From: Pictodentalium vernedei
Taxonomy: Eukaryota; Mollusca; Scaphopoda; Dentaliida; Dentaliidae
Assembly (NCBI GenBank): GCA_031216915.1
Contig: CM062296.1
Location: 65,564,148-65,628,147 of the forward strand
DNA length: 64,000 nucleotides
Reading direction: 5' to 3'
The translations under genes were made by a program, and so were the position numbers. Below, in pieces: positions 43,657 through 53,845 of this stretch. Position 1 is the stretch's first letter; the number at the start of each line of letters is the position of its first letter. The notes under the pieces were generated by a model, which did no database searches, had not been told where the DNA came from, and saw only the letters and a program-made list of their open reading frames with translations.

Positions 43657-44489
43657 CTAGTTTTTCTGAAATTGTTCCGTCGTCACATTTTCCATCCATT
43701 GCTGTATCAGAACCTGATCCGATTTTGGAGGGTTATTTACTTCATTAGACTCTACACTATTCGTCTGGAGGGTGGAAAGTAGTTTTAACATATTTCTCAA
43801 TTCTCCGCGCACAGTCGTTAGGTCACTCATTTCAAGGACAATTTGTGCCAACGTTGAATCTATTGCTAGAAACTGTCCTTAATGTTTCAGGGCTGGCTTT
43901 TCTGTCCTCTCCCTAAGTTCAACCTTCCTATGGGGTGTTAAAGAACCAGAATCCAACTTATGAGCCAAGCCTCGGTTTCTCTTTTGTTTACTCACAACTG
44001 GTGCAGTTACTGAAGTAGATGTGTAATCCTTTGTTTGCCCCAAGGCTAATTTACACGTGTCTCTATTTGCTGACATGCCATCATTCGTTGACAAAATTAC
44101 ATAATCCTCATTAACAGTTGCATTAATCTCACTGGTTTCGTTAATTGTTTTATTCAGATCAGCATTTGCCTCGAAATTTTGTGACGAACACAACCTGTCG
44201 CAAACACCAGATTTAATGTTATTAAAATGGTCGTCAAGCCATTTAACACAATTATCAATACATTGAATCAAGATGGTGCCCGTATGATACACATTGATAC
44301 AAATGAATTTCGATCCATCTTGTTTGTCGTATAAATTGAGTTGTCTGTAATTGTACCACAGAAGTCACTCGACGGCTTTCCGCTACTGGAAGCGGATTGT
44401 GTTCTCCTCAGTGGTGCTATGTTTTCGCTGTTCTTTGAATACGTTGCCATCTTGGATTTCTCACTTATCGCTGGCATCATGGACGGCAA
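43657..44489 (-). pseudogene. Decayed protein-coding region of unknown family
   Basis: Minus-strand reading gives an N-terminal polar stretch (MATYSKNSENIAPLRRTQ, about 44450), then in another frame LNLYDKQDGSKFICINVYHT followed by GTILIQC and VKWLDDHF (about 44330-44220), a long polar region with KRNRGLAHKLDSGSLTPHRK, and LEMSDLTTVRGELRNMLKLL near 43830. The YHTGTILIQ segment looks like a conserved beta-hairpin. A frame change early in the gene suggests decay, or an unseen intron. It could be the first half of a mobile-element protein. I cannot name it. Confidence 0.4.
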
Positions 44490-44757
44490 ATTGTTATTAA
44501 AGTTTGTCCTTCAAGTGAGAGTCCAAATCAGTTGGAAGTTCTGAACAGCATACAATTATACTACAAACACATCCATCTTTATTTCTCCATCACATAGAAC
44601 TGTTGATTACATTAAAATTCGATCAAAGCATCTCTCGCATATTTCTTTGTACTGTCTCGTGCCACGTGACCAATAGAGTCGAGTATACTGTTCATGTACT
44701 GTGTTGGTGCTGTTCGCTGGAATTCAGCGACGTAACCCCCCCCCCCCCCCTCCTCCC

Positions 44758-45110
44758 GGCTGGGCTCAGAGGAAGTGCGGGAGCCATGAACAGAAGAATT
44801 TTAAACTTCAATTTTTATGGAAAACCAAAACCACACAATTCAAAAACGGGGATATTCATCAAACTCTGACTCTGACTTTGAACATATAGCAACTCAAAGA
44901 AATTCTTGGCCAATGTGTAATCGTATACTCTGATGCGGGAGGGAAACAAGCCACTCAGATTAACCCATTTGCATTGGAAAGGGTTATAAGGGAATTGCAG
45001 GCACTGTCAATAGTGTAAAAGAATTCCGATCAGGAGGGTTATTAATAGAATGCAATAGAGAAAATCAGGCAAGAAATTTATCACAAATGACAAAGCTAGT
45101 TGATTTAAAA
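44758..45110 (+). pseudogene. LINE ORF1 N-terminal fragment, diverged
   Basis: Pieces such as INPFALER, GIAGTVNSVKEFRSGGLLIEC and TKLVDLKVN match the conserved globular region of ORF1 in the full-length LINEs, preceded by the S/D-rich stretch SDSDFEH. The frame is disrupted. The fragment lies just upstream of LINE copy 2 but is clearly older. Confidence 0.75.
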
Positions 45111-45197
45111 GTTAATAGCCCTCCCGCCCACCGCACCCCCCTCCACACACACACACACACAAAATGTCGGGATTGTAGTTAAAAAATCTCAATACGT

Positions 45198-45211
45198 TTT
45201 GTATATTTATT
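45198..45211. repeat. 14 bp target-site duplication, left of LINE copy 2
   Basis: TTTGTATATTTATT, exactly repeated at 51322-51335. Confidence 0.95.
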
Positions 45212-46016
45212 CCTAGGGGGGTTTGATCATCCCCTACTAGGCGGGTCCTCAGGTGGCGGATAGAGGACGGCCTGCTCAATTGGGCAGGTTTGCTAATTTC
45301 TAATTGGCAGGTTTGCTCAATTGAGTTGGTTCGCTGCGAAATACATAAATACGCAGCCCCGGACCAAAATGATCAATCCTGCTAATACCATCTGGCAGGC
45401 ACCTTGTTCTCCCGTGAGGTGCGTTCCGAAGGCCCCGGAAGAAGGAATCCTGGCAGTTGAGGACTCGGGCCCCGGTTAGGGCAATCTCCGGGATGGAACC
45501 CTGGTCTCCATTTCGGAGATAATGTTCAACACACTGCTTTGGCCCCAATTTCGGGAGTAGAAGGATGGTCGGATGGTCCGTTCTGGCCAATCGGGAGCCC
45601 CCACCCCAAAAAGTACTGGGTGTCACGTCGGGGGGCATTTGGTGGCCATTCAATCAATCATTTCTTTTATTCACATTACATAATTGCCATTGTGTACTGT
45701 TTTTAAACACTTTATATTTTAATAGCCTCTTAGTTTTGCTGCACTGTCTGTTTCGGTTATGCATGGCAACCTTTTATTACGGTGTTATATACAGTGATTG
45801 ATTGGATGGCCGCCATCTGAAGACCTGGCACTTCCACACACGGGCCAATCAGTCAGTGGCATACTTCGGTATCAACACTGGCTGAGTATACTGCCCCATA
45901 CCAGGTATGTGGGAATACCGGCAACCCGGTGGGTTCACTGCATGGCAGTAACCCTACCCCTTGTTGGACTCCGTGGTGGGTGGGAGCCGGGGCAGTGAAC
46001 GTTTAAAAATATTAAC

Positions 46017-47366
46017 ATGGCTACCTCACAACCAAAAATCAAACGACCGTTTATAGACACTGGACTACGAGATTCTGACTCTGATGAAGAACTTATGAAA
46101 TCACTGATTCCACCCGAAGACAACCTTCCAAAATTTATTCTCTTACATTCAACTGATGACAATAAAAAATTAAGTAATTTAAACCCCTTTGCTCTAGATA
46201 AGGCCATCAAAGGTATAGCAGGAACTGTAAAAGATATTAAAAAATTACGCTCTGGAGATTTATTAATCCAGTGTTCCAGACAAGTTCAAACTTTCAATCT
46301 TTTACATACTACAAAATTATTGGATATCAATATTAAAGCTAATTACCACAAAACTTTGAACACTAGCAAGGGAGTTATTAGAACTCCTGAACTAGCCGAC
46401 ATGGAAGAAAATGAAATTACATGTGAATTGAAACCTCAAGGAATCACCTCTGTAAAACGTATTGAAATTAATAAACAAGGAAACAAAATTAAAACTAATA
46501 CCTACATCTGCACCTTTGATGGCACAAAGCCCCCCAAGTCAATTAAGATTGGTTACTTGAACGTCAGAGTGGATTTGTACATCCCAAATCCACTGCGATG
46601 TTTCAAGTGCCAAAAGTTTGGACATGGTCAGGATTCTTGTCGTGGCAAGAAAATATGCTTTAAATGTGGTCTCAACCATGAAGATCCTTGTAACACTACA
46701 GACTATAAATGTGTTAACTGTCAGGGCAATCACATGTCATCATCTAAGGATTGCCCTGTATGGAAAAAGGAAAAACTCATACAAAAAGTGAAATGCGAAA
46801 AGCATATTAGTTTTAAAGAAGCAAGAGAAATCATAATGTCAATGCCAGGGATGAATTTACCACCGTCATCTTATGCAAATGCTATTAAGCATTCTGCACC
46901 AATTACAAAATCAGTACAATGTCAAACAGATCTTACATGGCTTGATAATATACAACCAAAACCTTTAAACCCATTCAGTATAACACAAACAACAAATACG
47001 AACAGTTCTTCCACTCAAACTAAAACAACAGATAGTAAAAACAAAGGAAAAAAGGTTAATGAAACGTCAAATGATCATCCACAATCTAGTCAACGTCAGA
47101 GTCAGAATCAAAGTCAAAAAAGCAGAAAAGAAAAAAAGAAAACTCTTTCAGAACGAATTCCCAAATTTTCTAGGGATATTGTCACTAGAAATAGATTTGA
47201 GGCCTTCGAGGAAATGTCTGTGGACGAATGTCTCACGGAAACATTTTCAAATAATCCGCTTCCGTCATTGCAGGGAAGGTCCCCACGCAAATCTTCACCA
47301 AAAAGAACTACGGGGGCAATTTCACCCATACGACCACCTTCAAAATCACCTTCCAAACATGCATAG
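46017..47366 (+). CDS. LINE ORF1 protein, nucleic-acid-binding (copy 2)
   Basis: A 449-residue ORF1 protein. The N-terminus has the S/D stretch RDSDSDEELM. The globular region (about 30-180) shares LNPFALDKAIKGIAGTVKDI with the other copies. Three zinc knuckles follow, starting CFKCQKFGHGQDSC, CFKCGLNHEDPC and CVNCQGNHMSSSKDC. The polar K/Q/S tail is 22 residues shorter overall than in copy 1, while knuckles and the last 60 residues (MSVDECLTETFSNN, RTTGAISPIRPPS) are kept. The end overlaps the ORF2 start in the arrangement ATGCATAG. Confidence 0.93.
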   Translation: MATSQPKIKRPFIDTGLRDSDSDEELMKSLIPPEDNLPKFILLHSTDDNKKLSNLNPFALDKAIKGIAGTVKDIKKLRSGDLLIQCSRQVQTFNLLHTTKLLDINIKANYHKTLNTSKGVIRTPELADMEENEITCELKPQGITSVKRIEINKQGNKIKTNTYICTFDGTKPPKSIKIGYLNVRVDLYIPNPLRCFKCQKFGHGQDSCRGKKICFKCGLNHEDPCNTTDYKCVNCQGNHMSSSKDCPVWKKEKLIQKVKCEKHISFKEAREIIMSMPGMNLPPSSYANAIKHSAPITKSVQCQTDLTWLDNIQPKPLNPFSITQTTNTNSSSTQTKTTDSKNKGKKVNETSNDHPQSSQRQSQNQSQKSRKEKKKTLSERIPKFSRDIVTRNRFEAFEEMSVDECLTETFSNNPLPSLQGRSPRKSSPKRTTGAISPIRPPSKSPSKHA

Positions 47367-50300
47367 TACACCAAAACAAAATATAATACAGTGGAATTGT
47401 CGAGGTTTTAGAGCTAATTTTAATGAACTTGGTCTTCTCAGCCAAAAGTATAAACCTGCTGCTTTTTGCCTGCAGGAAACTCTTTTAAAGAAACCCGAGG
47501 CTCAAGATTATTCAGCTTTTAAGCATTATACATCGTATAATGCCTGGGCAGATGATAATGATCTTCATATTCGTGGAACGACTGTCTTGGTTAGGAACGA
47601 CATCATTCACAGTACTGTACCATTACAGACAAATTTACAGGCTGTGGCGGTACGCCTAACTTTAGACAAAACAGTTACACTTTGTTCTATTTACGTTTCA
47701 CCAAGTAAAGCCTTACAATTGAATGACCTTGAGCTGTTGGTTCGACAACTCCCAACTCCATACATTTTGTTGGGTGATTTTAACGCACATAGCCCCCTTT
47801 GGGGTAATTCCTGCAGTCATGAAGATGCAAAAGGTAAAACTGTAGAAGAGTTCATTACAAAATATGACTTGTGCTTGTTCAATGATGGGTCAGATACTTA
47901 CCTGCACCCCGCATCTGGTTCTTACACGTCAATTGATTTAACAATTGCATGCCCTTCTGTCTTCCTTGATTTTTCATGGAAGGCAGAAGATGACTTGTGC
48001 GGGAGTGACCACTTTCCGATTGTGTTGGAGAGTGTAGTTCCGGCGGATGATGAGAGGGTGCCCCAGTGGAATTTTAAAAAGGCCGACTGGGACACTTTCT
48101 CATCGCTTTGTTCTGAACGCCTCACACGGGAGAAATTTCAGGACAGTACTGACCAGATTGAACACTTCACCACAGAGTTGATTGACATTGCAAGCCAAGT
48201 CATTCCTAAAACCTCGTCAAATCCAAAACGTTTCACTAAACCATGGTTTGATACTGAGTGCAAACAGGCTATAAAAGATCGCAAGAAATTTGAGAGGGAA
48301 TTTAATAAGTCACCAACTACAGAAAATTTGGATAGATTGCGTATAAATCGGGCAAAAACAAGACGACTTTTAAAACATAAAAAGAAAAGTTCATGGGAAA
48401 CTTACGTTTCGAAACTAAATCAAAATACCCCCATCACTAAAATTTGGAAAATGATTAAAAAAATTAAAGGAAAAGAAACAAAATCAGCTGTACAACACCT
48501 AAAAGATAACAACACACTCATAACATTAAAACAAGAAATTTCAAACAAGTTGGCCTCTACATTTTCTAAACACTCGTCGTCTGAAAATAGTAACCCAGAA
48601 TTCCTCATACTAAAAAAACAACAAGAAAAACAAAAGATTAAATTTACATCCAATAACTCAGAGGACTACAACGAACCTTTCTCTATGGAAGAGTTATGTA
48701 ACTCTTTGCATAGAGCAAAGGATTCTGCCACTGGACCCGATGAAATACACTATCAACTTTTAAAACATCTGCCTCAAACTTCACTAGAACTTTTATTGTC
48801 AGTTTTTAATGACATTTGGGTGACTGGCCAGTTTCCACCTTCCTGGCGAAAGGCAACAATTATTCCTATTCCAAAGCCTGATAAGGATCACAGGAATCCA
48901 AGTAATTACAGACCAATTGCACTAACTAGTTGTCTCTGTAAAACCATGGAGAGGATGATCAATGACCGACTTGTCTGGTTTCTGGAATCGAACAATCTGC
49001 TTGCGGATGTTCAGTGTGGTTTCAGAAACCAGAGAAGTACTGTGGATCATTTGGTCAGACTTGAAACGTTTATAAGAAATGCCTTTGCTAGAAAAGAACA
49101 TGTGGTCGCCATCTTCTTTGATCTGGAGAAGGCATATGATACAACGTGGACGTATGGGATTTTAAAAGATCTTTTTAACATGGGGTTGAGAGGGCGTATG
49201 CCCCTTTTTATTGAAAACTTTTTAAAGGACCGCCAATTTCAGGTTCGTGTTGGGTCAACGTTATCTGATCCTCACGAGCAGGAATTGGGGGTTCCTCAGG
49301 GTAGTATTTTATCCGTTACCCTGTTTTCTATAAAAATTAATAGTATCATCGATGCAATTGAGAATATGGTAGATTCCTCATTGTATGTTGATGACTTTTT
49401 AATCTGCTATAGCAGCAAAAAAATGAATGCCATAGAGCGCAAACTTCAGCTGTGTTTAAACAGAATCCAGAAATGGGCTACAGAAAACGGTTTTAAGTTT
49501 TCAAAAACCAAAACTAATTGTGTTCATTTTTGTAAGCTCCGGAAGCATCATCTGGATCCAGAGTTGAAAATGGATGGAAACATCATTAAAGTTGTAAAGG
49601 AAGTGAAATTCTTAGGTTTGCTGTTTGACAGTAAACTGAATTTCACTTCCCACATAAAGCAACTAAAAGTTAAATGTAAAAGAGCACTGAACCTACTGAA
49701 AGTCGTTGGTAGCACTGATTGGGGTGCTGACCAAAAAACTTTGCTCCATCTGTATAGATCACTTGTTCGATCAAAATTAGATTACGGTTGTATAGTTTAC
49801 GGTTCTGCAAGGAAATCTTATCTCAAACCACTTGATGCAATTCATAATAGTGGTATTAGAATTAGTCTCGGGGCTTTTCGAACATCCCCAATAGACTCGA
49901 TGCTTGTTGAAGCAGAGGAGCCTTCTCTGGGGAAGTGTAGAATTAAATTATCTCTCCAGTATGTATCTAAACTTTTGGCCAATCCTTCAAATCCTGCTTA
50001 TAATTGTGTTATAGACCCTCAAAATGTTGATTTCTTTAACCGCCACCATAAACATATTCCTCCATTGGGAATTAGAATCAAACCCCACATGGAGTTTGCC
50101 AAAATCGAACCACATACAATAAAAGAAAATCGTAAAACACATATTCCTCCTTGGCATCTTAAAAAACCTACTGTTATTTTGGATCATGCTTGTACCAAAA
50201 AATCTGATACCAATTCCTTGCAGTTCAAACAAAAATATGCCGAAATAAAGTCCAAGTATTGTACATATACAAGGATCTATACGGATGGATCTAAGGATGG

Positions 50301-51069
50301 TGACAAAGTATCATCAGCTGCTGTTACTGGTGATCATGTCACCTCAATCAGAATACCGAATCAGAGTTCTATTTTCACAGCTGAAGTTAAAGCTTTACAA
50401 CTCGCTCTTGAAGATATCGAGAATGCACAGGAAAAGAAGTCGACTATTTTTTCCGACTCTCTTTCCTCTTTACTTGCTTTACTCAACCCCAACTTGAAGA
50501 ACCCTCTAGTTTTGGAACTTCGTGAGAAGTTAACAACTCTCATGTCTGACCAATATGATATCGTGTTCTGCTGGTTACCCGGACATGTAGGTATCGCTGG
50601 TAACATCAGAGCAGACAGTGCAGCAAAACAGGCTTTAACAAAGCCTCTCACTGATTTTAACATCCCTTTCAGTGATTTTAAGCCTCGTATTAGTAGTTAC
50701 ATCAAATCTATGTGGCAGGCGGAATGGGATGGAGCGACAAATAACAAGCTCCATCGCTTCCGACCAAACATATTTGATCACTATCCATCCAGTAACCTTT
50801 GTAGAAAAGATCATGTTATTCTGACACGATGTCATGTTGGTCACACACGACTTACTCATTCCTTTCTGTTAGAGGGTAATATGCGACCAGAATGTGTTCC
50901 ATGTCAGCAGGTGTTGTCAGTGGAGCACATTCTCTTAAATTGTACTGATTTTAATCTTGTTAGAGGGCAATACTTCACAGTTGGATCCCTAAGAGATCTA
51001 TTTTACAATACGAGCCCACACAAAATTGTATCATTTTTGAAAGTAATCAACCTTTTTAACAAATTTTAA
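47359..51069 (+). CDS. LINE ORF2: endonuclease, reverse transcriptase, RNase H (copy 2)
   Basis: 1236 residues, the same length as in copy 1. I start it at the ATG at 47359 (MHSTPKQNIIQWNCRGFR) although the frame is open for 100 codons further upstream, because that upstream stretch is ORF1 in another frame and copy 1 starts at the same point. Endonuclease (QETLLKK, GDFNAHSPLWG, SDHFPI), RT (FFDLEKAYDTTW, YVDDFLICY), RNase H (YTDGSKDGDKVS, WLPGHVGIAGN) and the terminal CVPCQQVLSVEHILLNC zinc motif are all present. Differences from copy 1 are scattered substitutions. Confidence 0.95.
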   Translation: MHSTPKQNIIQWNCRGFRANFNELGLLSQKYKPAAFCLQETLLKKPEAQDYSAFKHYTSYNAWADDNDLHIRGTTVLVRNDIIHSTVPLQTNLQAVAVRLTLDKTVTLCSIYVSPSKALQLNDLELLVRQLPTPYILLGDFNAHSPLWGNSCSHEDAKGKTVEEFITKYDLCLFNDGSDTYLHPASGSYTSIDLTIACPSVFLDFSWKAEDDLCGSDHFPIVLESVVPADDERVPQWNFKKADWDTFSSLCSERLTREKFQDSTDQIEHFTTELIDIASQVIPKTSSNPKRFTKPWFDTECKQAIKDRKKFEREFNKSPTTENLDRLRINRAKTRRLLKHKKKSSWETYVSKLNQNTPITKIWKMIKKIKGKETKSAVQHLKDNNTLITLKQEISNKLASTFSKHSSSENSNPEFLILKKQQEKQKIKFTSNNSEDYNEPFSMEELCNSLHRAKDSATGPDEIHYQLLKHLPQTSLELLLSVFNDIWVTGQFPPSWRKATIIPIPKPDKDHRNPSNYRPIALTSCLCKTMERMINDRLVWFLESNNLLADVQCGFRNQRSTVDHLVRLETFIRNAFARKEHVVAIFFDLEKAYDTTWTYGILKDLFNMGLRGRMPLFIENFLKDRQFQVRVGSTLSDPHEQELGVPQGSILSVTLFSIKINSIIDAIENMVDSSLYVDDFLICYSSKKMNAIERKLQLCLNRIQKWATENGFKFSKTKTNCVHFCKLRKHHLDPELKMDGNIIKVVKEVKFLGLLFDSKLNFTSHIKQLKVKCKRALNLLKVVGSTDWGADQKTLLHLYRSLVRSKLDYGCIVYGSARKSYLKPLDAIHNSGIRISLGAFRTSPIDSMLVEAEEPSLGKCRIKLSLQYVSKLLANPSNPAYNCVIDPQNVDFFNRHHKHIPPLGIRIKPHMEFAKIEPHTIKENRKTHIPPWHLKKPTVILDHACTKKSDTNSLQFKQKYAEIKSKYCTYTRIYTDGSKDGDKVSSAAVTGDHVTSIRIPNQSSIFTAEVKALQLALEDIENAQEKKSTIFSDSLSSLLALLNPNLKNPLVLELREKLTTLMSDQYDIVFCWLPGHVGIAGNIRADSAAKQALTKPLTDFNIPFSDFKPRISSYIKSMWQAEWDGATNNKLHRFRPNIFDHYPSSNLCRKDHVILTRCHVGHTRLTHSFLLEGNMRPECVPCQQVLSVEHILLNCTDFNLVRGQYFTVGSLRDLFYNTSPHKIVSFLKVINLFNKF

Positions 51070-51321
51070 AATTGTTTTTATTCTTTTAATCTAGACTCAT
51101 CAAGCTCAGTTCATCAGGTTGATTTAGAAGTAGATATCTTTCACTTATCTCATTACTCATTGTTATTTAAATTATTCTTGTCTCTGACATGTCTTTGTGA
51201 TTATCCTTTATTTTTATTCAATCTTTTACTTCATAATATTGACGTTTTACTTTTCTATGATTTCTCGCCACGATATAGCCTTAGATGCTGATGTGGCGTT
51301 AAGCACCAATAAATAAATAAA

Positions 51322-51335
51322 TTTGTATATTTATT
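51322..51335. repeat. 14 bp target-site duplication, right of LINE copy 2
   Basis: TTTGTATATTTATT, identical to 45198-45211. Confidence 0.95.
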
Positions 51336-52320
51336 GGTGGATGAATAGAAAATATACTTGTAGTTGTCTAGATATAATGTCCTATTGAATTAACACGTGC
51401 TGTATCGTTATTCTACATTGTTCACTATAGACCCCACCCTCACCCCTATACCGAATTGAGTACCACATACTTGTATGACCGACTGTGACATTAGCCCGAA
51501 TATCAAATACAGTCATGTAGAAACGAAACATGATCACAGGGAAAACAAAATCCATAACTAACACTCCAATCCTGTAGAAAATGTCCCGACTGGGAATATT
51601 ATAGGGAGGGTGTAAAACCTCTACCCCTCCCTGGCGATTCCTCTAGGTGAGGAAGCAGTTCACCTGCGTCCACTTATAAAAACACGCATGATTTCTTGGG
51701 AGCGGTAACAATATTATTTCCACTCCTTCTAAGTCGCGTTGAGCATCGATTTCACGAAACAACCGACATCTTACGAGTTTGATGATTTTCGAAAATGGGA
51801 GAGATCGTATTTATTGTCACATAGTTATGACGTCACGCCTTTGTTAAAAGTGTGTGATATATTTCGAAGAGTTGGTTAGAGCATGTGTGATATTCAACAT
51901 ATATCGCCACACTTTTACCAATCAAGGAACAATAGACAGTGATTGTGAAACCTGTCAGTTCTAATACAAACACAGCCGAGAGGAAAGATTAAGGGCACCT
52001 GTGTTAAACTGTTTTGAACAGAGAAACGAGAATTTACCTGACTTTTGATTTTATTGAAAGAGTTAAAGAAAGAAATCCACACCCGGGTGTTAATGATAAA
52101 TGGAACGTTTAATTTCTCGCTCAACCTTTTGAGCGCAATGACGAAACGGAAAAAAATGAAGTAATATCACTTGCTTTCCATCAATCTTCATGTGTCTTGT
52201 AAGTTTGGCTTAAGAAATTAACTAATTAAACGGGAATGGACACGTGTCAGACAAGGGTTCAGTGGAGTGTTTGATTGTTCCTGTTTTGATTGTTTGTGCA
52301 AACATCAATGTGACAAGTCG
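51336..52320. other. No recognised feature
   Basis: Host-like sequence without a supported gene. A TGACGTCA octamer stands at 51828-51835. Confidence 0.4.
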
Positions 52321-52442
52321 GTTACAGCACAAAAACTCGTGACATTGAACATACAATCGCTCGAGCTAGTTACTCGGACAAGTCCTCGTTAACTAACTCT
52401 CGCGATTGTATATTCAATATCACTCGTTTTCTATGCTGTAAC
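52321..52442. mobile_element. Palindromic MITE-like element (122 bp)
   Basis: Arms from GTTACAGCACAAAAACTCGT to its complement ACTCGTTTTCTATGCTGTAAC are imperfect complements of about 50 bp around a loop of about 20. They include the AACATACAATCGC/GCGATTGTATATT pair. No coding capacity. Confidence 0.7.
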
Positions 52443-52762
52443 CTATACTTATCAGGTGTGGTACAGTAAATGTTTCCAGTGGCGTCGATAATAACAATTT
52501 CCAAGATTTTCTAGGATGTAATTTTTTTCTTGTTAATTATTATATTAGATTTAATAATTGGAATTATGTCACACACGCAAGCGGTCGTACAAATGGGGGC
52601 CTGCTGCACGTTCCCCCCACCCCCGCCACCCCACAAGCATGACCAATTTGGAGTACCGGTGCGGGTACCGAATGAAATATTGTGTCTCGACTATTACATT
52701 TTATGTATTCACTGATAAATTCACAAGATGTTTTGTGTGTTGTTAACTATAATCTCCCACTC

Positions 52763-52841
52763 ACTAATTTTCCAACTACATCACCAAGGCATGCCTTCGA
52801 CGAAGGCATGCCTTGATGATGTAGTTGGAATATAAGTTAGT
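52763..52841. repeat. Palindrome (79 bp)
   Basis: CCAACTACATCACCAAGGCA pairs with TGCCTTGATGATGTAGTTGG around the centre TTCGACGAA. Near-perfect arms. Confidence 0.8.
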
Positions 52842-52965
52842 CAAGATCTGAGCCATCACAATTGGGACACATCAGGTTTACATCCACCCACTCCACCCCA
52901 CCCCAATCAGTCATCTTTCCAACTTTCCAACGCCTCTGATCTTGATCACATGGAACGTAAACCTT

Positions 52966-53002
52966 TAAGTATGTGACCTTAAACACCAATAAATAAATAA
53001 AT
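52966..53002 (+). mobile_element. Tail-only SINE insertion (37 bp)
   Basis: TAAGTATGTGACCTTAAACA plus CCAATAAATAAATAA is the last part of the SINE body and tail. Exact 12 bp target duplications AACGTAAACCTT flank it (52954-52965 and 53003-53014). It is an extreme 5' truncation. Confidence 0.9.
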
Positions 53003-53121
53003 AACGTAAACCTTCTGAATTTGAGAATTGGAAATGAGAAAGATCGTATTTATTATGAGGGTGGATCAGTTAAATGTTTCAGTTCGTAGCATATGCAGGA
53101 GGGCGCTCTCCCTCAAGGGAA

Positions 53122-53182
53122 TATTTATTTATTTATAGGTGTTTAAGGTCACATATTTCTGCAGAATGGTTAATCGTGAGCG
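53122..53182 (-). mobile_element. SINE 3' end fragment
   Basis: TATTTATTTATTTATAGGTG followed by TTTAAGGTCACATATTTCTG and GGTTAATCGTGAGC is the complement of the end of the 17.3 kb SINE. No clear target duplication. Confidence 0.75.
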
Positions 53183-53510
53183 CCAACTAGGAACTTTGTC
53201 GCATTTAAAATGAGGAGTAACGCAAGTGACTGTCTAATTGAAAGGAGGGGGCAGGGGAGAGACAGTAGGGACAAATGCTCCCAACAAAGAATTTTGTGGT
53301 AATTTGAAGGTGTTTCGATTTTTGGTACTTACACATCGATCTACCCATGCTGTAAATATTTGGTACATGCTAGCTGAGGTCTACTTTTCGAAGGCATGCC
53401 TGGGTACGAGTGGATTTGTGTGTTGGGATTCCAAGATACGGTCAAAAGGCAAGGTTATATCATGTTGGACATTTTTTTTGCGGGTGTGGAAGTCGGAGAA
53501 TCCGGAGAGT

Positions 53511-53662
53511 TAAAGATAACTAAGCAGCTGTAAGTATATGTCAATGCACCCTACATCTTATCCAACCACACATAGGGTTGAAAACAGAAGATAACTAAGC
53601 AGCTGTAAGTAAATGTCGACCCACCCTACTTCTTAACCAACCACACATAGGATTGAACACAG
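53511..53662. repeat. Tandem duplication of a 75 bp unit
   Basis: AGATAACTAAGCAGCTGTAA starts each of two units (about 53511-53586 and 53588-53662). Both also share CAACCACACATAGG and a TTGAA.ACAG end. The units are about 85 percent alike by eye. Confidence 0.85.
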
Positions 53663-53764
53663 GTGTCACGTAAAACCATGATGGATGCCGTAATACATTG
53701 TGCAACCGTGACCTCTCCTGAGTAATTTGCAATAAGTGTTTTGTCCATGAACTCAATGCAGGAG

Positions 53765-53845
53765 AGGCACGCCAGGATCAAACCTGCGATCTTTCAAGTT
53801 TTTATTTGACATCCAATGCGCTTTCCATTGAGTCACTGCGCTAGT
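53765..53845 (-). mobile_element. tRNA-derived SINE head
   Basis: On the minus strand the sequence has a degenerate A box (TGACTCAATGG) and a good B box (GCAGGTTTGATCCTGG) at tRNA-like spacing. Next downstream comes a GGACAAAACACTT stretch reminiscent of the SINE body. The acceptor stem does not pair well, so it is not a functional tRNA gene. The rest of the SINE is diverged and its end was not fixed. Confidence 0.55.

Larger units (their letters stand above)
45212..51321 (+). mobile_element. Full-length I-group LINE, copy 2
   Basis: The element starts CCTAGGGGGG and ends in AATAAATAAATAA, 6110 bp, with perfect 14 bp target duplications. The 5' region (805 bp), ORF1, ORF2 and 3' region line up with copy 1 throughout. 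The 5' regions and ORF2 are very similar, whereas the ORF1 proteins differ much more. Both frames are open and all ORF2 catalytic motifs are present, so it is a candidate for recent or present activity. Confidence 0.95.

Noticed and set aside
47059-47358. 100-codon N-terminal extension of LINE ORF2 in copy 2
   Set aside because: It overlaps ORF1 in another frame and copy 1 has no such extension; the start at 47359 gives identical ORF2 lengths.
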